A stretch of 64,000 nt of DNA from an uncultured Roseibium sp. GTDB lineage: Bacteria > Pseudomonadota > Alphaproteobacteria > Rhizobiales > Stappiaceae. The position numbers and the translations under genes were made by a program. The notes beneath the pieces were generated by a model that was not told where the DNA came from, did no database searches, and saw only the letters and a program-made list of their open reading frames with translations. The stretch spans positions 3,508,001 to 3,572,000 of the forward strand of contig NZ_OY769915.1 in NCBI RefSeq assembly GCF_963669205.1, written 5' to 3'. Below are positions 59,736 to 64,000 of this stretch, piece by piece. Positions within the stretch are counted from its first letter, which is position 1. Every line of letters starts with the position of its first letter.

Positions 59736-60281
59736 TTAGTTGAGCGAGAACCGAAATGGATAATACTCACCTGAAATCTTGAAACTGTATTCAGCATTGG
59801 CGCGTGGATAAACATCGGCTGCATTCACCCAAGTAATGTAGCGGCCGGTTGTAACCTCCTTCTTGTGGATGGACCCATTCCCACCCCTTCTGCGAAATTC
59901 AATCACGTTGGTTTCACCCAGCGGCAAGTCAATAAAAAAAACTGCCGCACTCAAATCGGAAGCATCACTACCACCGTAGTACTTGTCGTATATAGAGCGA
60001 AGCGAAATTAATTTCGATCTACGCCCAGTATTCAAATTCATACGGACACGCTTAGGCGGTATTTCCACCTCGATTGTACTATCGTCTGAATACCTCAACT
60101 CACTTAATACGGAATCAATATTTCGCTGATTTATATTTATGCATTTCCTGAATCCAATTTCCTGACAGAGTACAGCTTCCGGAACTATGAATATTTCGAC
60201 AATAAGTCCTGAAGCAAAAGAAGCACTTGCAGAAAACGAACCAATTAAAAGACACAAGATTGAAAAAAATCGCACAGCCAT
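59736..60281 (-). CDS. Secreted protein of unknown function in the AT-rich insert
   Basis: A 181-residue protein with a signal peptide (MAVRFFSILCLLIGSFSASA, cleavage near SFASG). The mature part looks beta-rich with two early cysteines (AVLCQEIGFRKC), a basic segment (PPKRVRMNLNTGRRSKL), and a C-terminal YITWVNAADVYPRANAEYSF region. A clear GAGGAG precedes the ATG. It is the first gene of the two-gene unit. No family recognised. Confidence 0.75.
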   Translation of the reverse strand: MAVRFFSILCLLIGSFSASASFASGLIVEIFIVPEAVLCQEIGFRKCININQRNIDSVLSELRYSDDSTIEVEIPPKRVRMNLNTGRRSKLISLRSIYDKYYGGSDASDLSAAVFFIDLPLGETNVIEFRRRGGNGSIHKKEVTTGRYITWVNAADVYPRANAEYSFKISGEYYPFRFSLN

Positions 60282-60380
60282 TTTTCACTCCTCAAGAGCC
60301 TTAAAATTTCACAGTAAACCTAAGACACTTTTCTTCGAAATCACGCTCAACTCAACCCTAAGTATTCTAATACGATACCA

Positions 60381-60408
60381 ATTTTATGAAAAAAAATCTA
60401 TTTGGCAA
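60381..60408 (-). promoter_or_regulatory. Probable promoter of the two-gene AT-rich unit
   Basis: On the minus strand, TTGCCA (60408 to 60403), a 16-base spacer and TAAAAT (60386 to 60381) lie about 100 bases upstream of the secreted-protein start, inside the insert. The island genes would therefore carry their own promoter and not depend on the cyo operon. Confidence 0.5.
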
Positions 60409-60465
60409 ACTCGCCTCGTGACAAGTCTACGATTTGAAGTTTGAGAAAAGGAATTCTGTCACGCG

Positions 60466-60771
60466 TCACATCATGCGGTGATGAAGATCCATCATGATCC
60501 ACAGGCTGCCGCCGACCATGATGCAGATCAGAACGGCGGCAAAACCGAGGAAGAAGAAGTTTTCGCCCGGCGTCGACTTGAAATCCATGTGCAGGAAGAA
60601 GACCAGGTGCACAACGACCTGAAGAACGGCGGCAACCGCTATCACTGCGTAGACCGCAGGGCCGGTCAGCAGACCGCCCCAGACGAGCGCGAAGGGAATC
60701 GCGGTCAGAACGACGGCAAGCGCAAAACCCGTCAGGTAGGTCGACAGACTGCGTTCAGCTGAATGATCCAT
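60466..60771 (-). CDS. cyoD: Cytochrome o ubiquinol oxidase subunit IV
   Basis: Small subunit of 101 residues with three membrane spans (YLTGFALAVVLTAIPFALVW, AVYAVIAVAAVLQVVVHLVF, FFFLGFAAVLICIMVGGSLW). HLVFFLHMDFKSTPGENFFF is the family signature. GGAGGGA precedes the ATG at 60771; an open frame upstream lies within cyoC. Its last 80 bases form the right direct repeat of the AT-rich insert. The cyoE gene that often follows is absent here. Confidence 0.95.
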   Translation of the reverse strand: MDHSAERSLSTYLTGFALAVVLTAIPFALVWGGLLTGPAVYAVIAVAAVLQVVVHLVFFLHMDFKSTPGENFFFLGFAAVLICIMVGGSLWIMMDLHHRMM

Positions 60772-60779
60772 AGTCCCTC

Positions 60780-61385
60780 CTACATGACACCCGGCAGGTA
60801 AACGACGGAAAAGATACCGATCCAGACGATATCGAGGAAATGCCAGAACAGGCCGAGCCGGACGAGACGCGAGCGCACCGGCAGGGTCAATCCCTTGACC
60901 AGAACCTGCCCGATCATCACACAGATCCCGATCGCGCCGAAGGCAACATGAAGCCCGTGTGTCCCGACGAGCGTGAAGAATGCCGACAGGAAGCCGCTGG
61001 TTCCCGGACCCGCGCCCTGGGCAATCATGCCGTGAAACTCGACCATCTCCATCGCGAGAAAGCCGAGGCCGAGGACCAAGGTCACGAAAAGCCACTGAAC
61101 AACGCGCCCTGCCTGGTCCGAAGTCATGGCGATCGTCGCCAGACCGAAGGTCAGGCTGGACAGCAGCAAGAGAGCGGTCTCGCCCGCGGTGTGACCGAGA
61201 TCGAAAAGCTCTCTGGATGTTGGACCTGCCGCAGAGTTCTTCGAAAGCACGACATAGGACGCAAACAGGAGCGCGAAAATGACGGCGTCTGTCATCAGGT
61301 AGACCCAGAAGCCGAATTCACGCGATGCGAGGGACTTTTTCTCTTCGTGTTCGAGAAGCTCGCTTTTCAGGGTCGTCTCCGACAT
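60780..61385 (-). CDS. cyoC: Cytochrome o ubiquinol oxidase subunit III
   Basis: Subunit III of 201 residues with five hydrophobic spans. EFGFWVYLMTDAVIFALLFA, MEMVEFHGMIAQGAGPGTSG and LVGTHGLHVAFGAIGICVMI are family segments. The ATG at 61385 overlaps the cyoB stop as TGATG and has GGGGAGGG before it; a GTG one codon upstream is not preferred. Confidence 0.95.
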   Translation of the reverse strand: MSETTLKSELLEHEEKKSLASREFGFWVYLMTDAVIFALLFASYVVLSKNSAAGPTSRELFDLGHTAGETALLLLSSLTFGLATIAMTSDQAGRVVQWLFVTLVLGLGFLAMEMVEFHGMIAQGAGPGTSGFLSAFFTLVGTHGLHVAFGAIGICVMIGQVLVKGLTLPVRSRLVRLGLFWHFLDIVWIGIFSVVYLPGVM

Positions 61386-63424
61386 CACGCCCTCCCCGGC
61401 AGAGGTGCGCCCGAAGCTGGGCCGACCGGCTGGAAGTCGCGCATGTCATGCATGTCCGCTGCGGTTATCTGCCCCAGATGAGCCGCCTCGATCCGTGCGA
61501 CCTCCGCCGCCGGAACAATGAACTCACTGGCGTCGTCGCAGGACCGGATGCCCACACAGACAAGAGCCAGGACAAAGGCCAGCGCTGCAAGCCACCAGAT
61601 GTACCAGACCATGGCGAACCCGAGCGCGAATGACAGTGCCCCAAGGATCGGGCCAAGCCCGCTGCTCTTTGGCATGACGATATCCTCGTAAGCTCCCGGA
61701 TGCTGATAGGCGGTTCCGTTGAGCTTCATGTCGTGGAAGGCGTCGATGTCTTTCACGGTCGGCACGATGGCAAAGTTGTAAGGCGCCGGCGGCGACGCGG
61801 TTGCCCACTCCAGTGTCCGACCGTTCCAGGGGTCGCCGGTCAGGTCACGCGCCGACCCCCAGTTCTTCGCCGAAACGTAAAGCTGGATCGCAATGCAGAC
61901 GATACCCAGCAGCACGCAGACAGCACCGAGCGCGGCCACGATCAGGTAAGGCTGCCAGTTCGGATCGGCGTAGTGCTCCATGCGCCGGCTCATGCCCATG
62001 AATCCGAGCACGTAGAGCGGCATGAAGGCGAGATAAAATCCGATGATCCAGAACCAGAAGGAACGGATCCCCCACTTGGCGTCGAGCTTGAAACCGAAGG
62101 CCTTCGGGAACCAGTAGTTCAGACCGGCAAAGTAACCGAACAACGCGCCGGGTATCAGCATGTTGTGAAAATGCGCCACGAGGAAGGTGGAATTGTGCAT
62201 CAGGTAGTCGGCCGGCGGCAGCGCGAGCAGAACGCCGGTCACGCCTCCGATGACGAAAGTCACCATGAAGCCGATCGTGAACACCATCGACGGATGGAAC
62301 TCGATCCGGCCCCGGTACATGGTGAACATCCAGTCGAAGATCTTCACGCCCGTCGGCACGGCGATGATCATGGTTGCAATGCCGAATACCGCGTTCACGT
62401 TGGCCGAAGACCCCATCGTGAAGAAGTGGTGCAGCCAGACCGTGAAGGAGAGGATCGCGATGCACGCGGTCGCATAGACCAGAGATTTGTAACCGAACAG
62501 GCGTTTTCGGGAGAACGTCGCCACGACTTCCGAAAAGATCCCGAAAGCCGGCAGGATCAGGATATAGACCTCCGGATGACCCCAGATCCAGAGAAGATTG
62601 GCGAACAGCATCATGTTGCCGCCGTCCCCGTTGGTGAAGAAATGGAAGCCGAGTGTCCGGTCCAGGGCCAGCTGCGCGGCGACCACGGTCAGAGCCGGAA
62701 AGGCGAATGCGATCAGGATGGAAATGCACAGCGTCGTCCACGTGAACATCGGCATGCGCATATAGGTCATGCCCGGGCACCTGTTCTTGACGATCGTCAC
62801 GATGAAGTTGATCCCGGACGCCGTACTGCCGACGCCGCTGACGATCAGCGCCCAGAGCCAGTAATCGACCCCCACGCCGGGATTGTAGTCGATCCCCGAA
62901 TAGGGTGGATAACCCGTCCAGCCTGCGGTTGAGAACTTGCCGATCGCGAGGGAAATCAGCACCAGCCCCGCCCCCGCTGCCGTCAGGAAGAGACTGACCG
63001 AGTTCAGGAACGGAAACGCCACGTCGCGCGCACCAATCTGCTGCGGCACGATGATGTTGATGAGCCCGGTCAGAAACGGCATCGCCACGAAAAAGATCAT
63101 GATCGTGCCGTGCGAGGAAAAGATCTGCTCGAAATGCTCCGGCGGCAGATAGCCCTCGTTGTTGAGCGCGATCGCCTGCTGCGCGCGCATCATCAGGGCA
63201 TCGATGAAGCCGCGTACGAGCATGACCAGCGCAAGCACCACGTACATGATGCCGATCTTCTTGTGATCGAGGCTTGTCAGCCAGTCGGTCCAAAGCACCT
63301 TCCAGGCTCTCAGATAGGTGATCAGGAGAAACACCGCGAGACCGCCGCCGACGGTCACGGCTGCACCGCCCATTGCAACCCAGGAATAAAGCGGAATGGC
63401 CTCGAAAGTCAGACGTCCCAACAT
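61385..63424 (-). CDS. cyoB: Cytochrome o ubiquinol oxidase subunit I
   Basis: Catalytic haem-copper subunit of 679 residues, reducing oxygen with electrons from ubiquinol. Low-spin haem ligand H in SSHGTIMIFF, CuB ligands in WGHPEVYILILPAFG (with the cross-linked Tyr) and HHFFTMG, and the haem pair in VAHFHNM. The N-terminal extra TM typical of CyoB is present (AIPLYSWVAMGGAAVTVGGG). The ATG at 63424 overlaps the cyoA stop (TGATG). Confidence 0.97.
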   Translation of the reverse strand: MLGRLTFEAIPLYSWVAMGGAAVTVGGGLAVFLLITYLRAWKVLWTDWLTSLDHKKIGIMYVVLALVMLVRGFIDALMMRAQQAIALNNEGYLPPEHFEQIFSSHGTIMIFFVAMPFLTGLINIIVPQQIGARDVAFPFLNSVSLFLTAAGAGLVLISLAIGKFSTAGWTGYPPYSGIDYNPGVGVDYWLWALIVSGVGSTASGINFIVTIVKNRCPGMTYMRMPMFTWTTLCISILIAFAFPALTVVAAQLALDRTLGFHFFTNGDGGNMMLFANLLWIWGHPEVYILILPAFGIFSEVVATFSRKRLFGYKSLVYATACIAILSFTVWLHHFFTMGSSANVNAVFGIATMIIAVPTGVKIFDWMFTMYRGRIEFHPSMVFTIGFMVTFVIGGVTGVLLALPPADYLMHNSTFLVAHFHNMLIPGALFGYFAGLNYWFPKAFGFKLDAKWGIRSFWFWIIGFYLAFMPLYVLGFMGMSRRMEHYADPNWQPYLIVAALGAVCVLLGIVCIAIQLYVSAKNWGSARDLTGDPWNGRTLEWATASPPAPYNFAIVPTVKDIDAFHDMKLNGTAYQHPGAYEDIVMPKSSGLGPILGALSFALGFAMVWYIWWLAALAFVLALVCVGIRSCDDASEFIVPAAEVARIEAAHLGQITAADMHDMRDFQPVGPASGAPLPGRA

Positions 63425-64000
63425 CACGCAGCCTCCCTGCAGAAGCGTTCGGCCGCCCCGCTTGCATCGGGTCCAGCGGCCGGCGCGTATTTCCGCAGGA
63501 TCAATTTGAACAGGTCGGTCTCGAAGGACGAATAATAGGTGACGGGATCGGCGACACTCTGCTTGTGCAGCTGCAGGTAGCGTTCGCAGTCAAGTGATGC
63601 CTCCTGCCCGGCAACCTTGGTCTTCCAGGTGTTGAAGTCCGCTTCGCTCATCGCATGCGCCTTGAAGTGCTGGTCCGGAAACCCGTCGCCGGAGTACATC
63701 GTGTTCCGGCCCATGAAGGTGCCGGGTTCGTCCGCCAGGAGATTTAGCTCGGACCGCATGCCCGCCATGGCGTAGATCTGGCCGCCCAGCGCCGGGATCA
63801 TGAGCGAGTTCATGACCGTATCCGATGTGATCTCGATCGAGAGCGGACGGTCCGCCGGGAAGGCAAGCTCGTTGACGCTGGCAACGCCGAGATCCGGGTA
63901 AAGGAACAGCCATTTCCAGTCGAGGGCGATCGCCTGCACCTTGAAGGCAGCCTTGTCCGACGAGATTTTCTTATAGGGATCAAGCTTATGCGTGGATTGC
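63424..64000 (-). CDS. cyoA: Cytochrome o ubiquinol oxidase subunit II (N-terminus beyond window)
   Basis: About 190 C-terminal codons of subunit II, cut by the right edge. The periplasmic cupredoxin-like domain is visible (STHKLDPYKKISSD, IALDWKWLFLYPDLGVASVNE, SLMIPALGGQIYAMAGM, GDGFPDQHFKAHAMSE). It lacks CuA ligands, as expected for a quinol oxidase. First gene of cyoABCD. Confidence 0.95.
   Translation of the reverse strand, partial: QSTHKLDPYKKISSDKAAFKVQAIALDWKWLFLYPDLGVASVNELAFPADRPLSIEITSDTVMNSLMIPALGGQIYAMAGMRSELNLLADEPGTFMGRNTMYSGDGFPDQHFKAHAMSEADFNTWKTKVAGQEASLDCERYLQLHKQSVADPVTYYSSFETDLFKLILRKYAPAAGPDASGAAERFCREAA

Larger units (their letters stand above)
59034..60465. mobile_element. 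AT-rich insert (putative small genomic island) at the cyoD 3' end
   Basis: A segment of about 1.4 kb whose base composition drops sharply to AT-rich runs (for example around 59041 to 59170 and 60300 to 60420), while its neighbours are GC-rich. It is flanked by an 80-base direct repeat of the cyoD 3' end and carries two genes of unknown function. No integrase or transposase lies inside, so the mechanism of insertion is open; it could be a decayed island or a recombination product. Confidence 0.7.

Overview
The window comes from a high-GC alphaproteobacterium. Ribosomal proteins, RNA polymerase subunits, and the unbroken gene order from tuf-secE-nusG through rpoBC and the str operon to the S10 and spc operons all fit this. 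The protein sequences and the many genes for organic solute uptake suggest a marine Stappiaceae-type bacterium (Roseibium/Labrenzia/Stappia). That placement is inferred from family resemblance only and was not searched.

Positions 1 to 29,400 are core information-processing genes, all on the minus strand. Transcription appears to start at a strong promoter near 29,380 and runs through tRNA-Tyr, tRNA-Gly, tuf (copy 2), tRNA-Trp, secE, nusG, rplK, rplA, rplJ, rplL, rpoB and rpoC. A small acidic unknown gene follows. The str operon (rpsL, rpsG, fusA, tuf copy 1), with its own promoter near 14,650, then continues without a break into the S10 and spc genes, ending in a secY truncated by the window edge. 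Leader hairpins before rplJ and an attenuator-like hairpin between rplL and rpoB sit where regulation is known in other bacteria.

Positions 29,400 to 37,000 hold single housekeeping units: a MarR regulator with a hotdog thioesterase, rlmB, tRNA-Thr, fumC and convergent acnB. A 270-bp structured repeat starts at the rlmB stop codon; a second copy lies just before mscL at 57 kb.

Positions 37,000 to 52,400 form an accessory catabolic locus that I cannot match to a known pathway. A nine-gene, translationally coupled minus-strand operon encodes a HisD/HpsN-like dehydrogenase, two two-domain NTF2/SnoaL-like proteins, an SDR, a LacI regulator, a bicupin, a MetE/epoxyalkane-CoM-transferase-like zinc protein, an alpha/beta hydrolase and an RraA-type aldolase. 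Beside it lie a CUT1-type ABC importer, a third NTF2 protein, and a divergent fourth. Three near-identical palindromes (core TTGCAT-N4-ATGCA) precede the catabolic operon and sit in the ABC/NTF2 divergent region. They are good candidate operators for the embedded LacI protein, which would make this one regulon importing and degrading an unidentified, probably polyol- or sugar-like, substrate. An adjacent operon (TAXI receptor, fused TRAP permease, cupin, secreted beta-trefoil-like protein) may handle a related compound.

Positions 56,500 to 64,000 hold a small exported protein, mscL, an AdhP-type alcohol dehydrogenase and the cyoABCD quinol oxidase operon (cyoA cut by the window edge). An AT-rich segment of about 1.4 kb carrying two unknown genes (one membrane-anchored, one secreted) lies at the 3' end of cyoD. 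It is bounded by an 80-bp direct repeat of the cyoD 3' end, which looks like a small genomic island.
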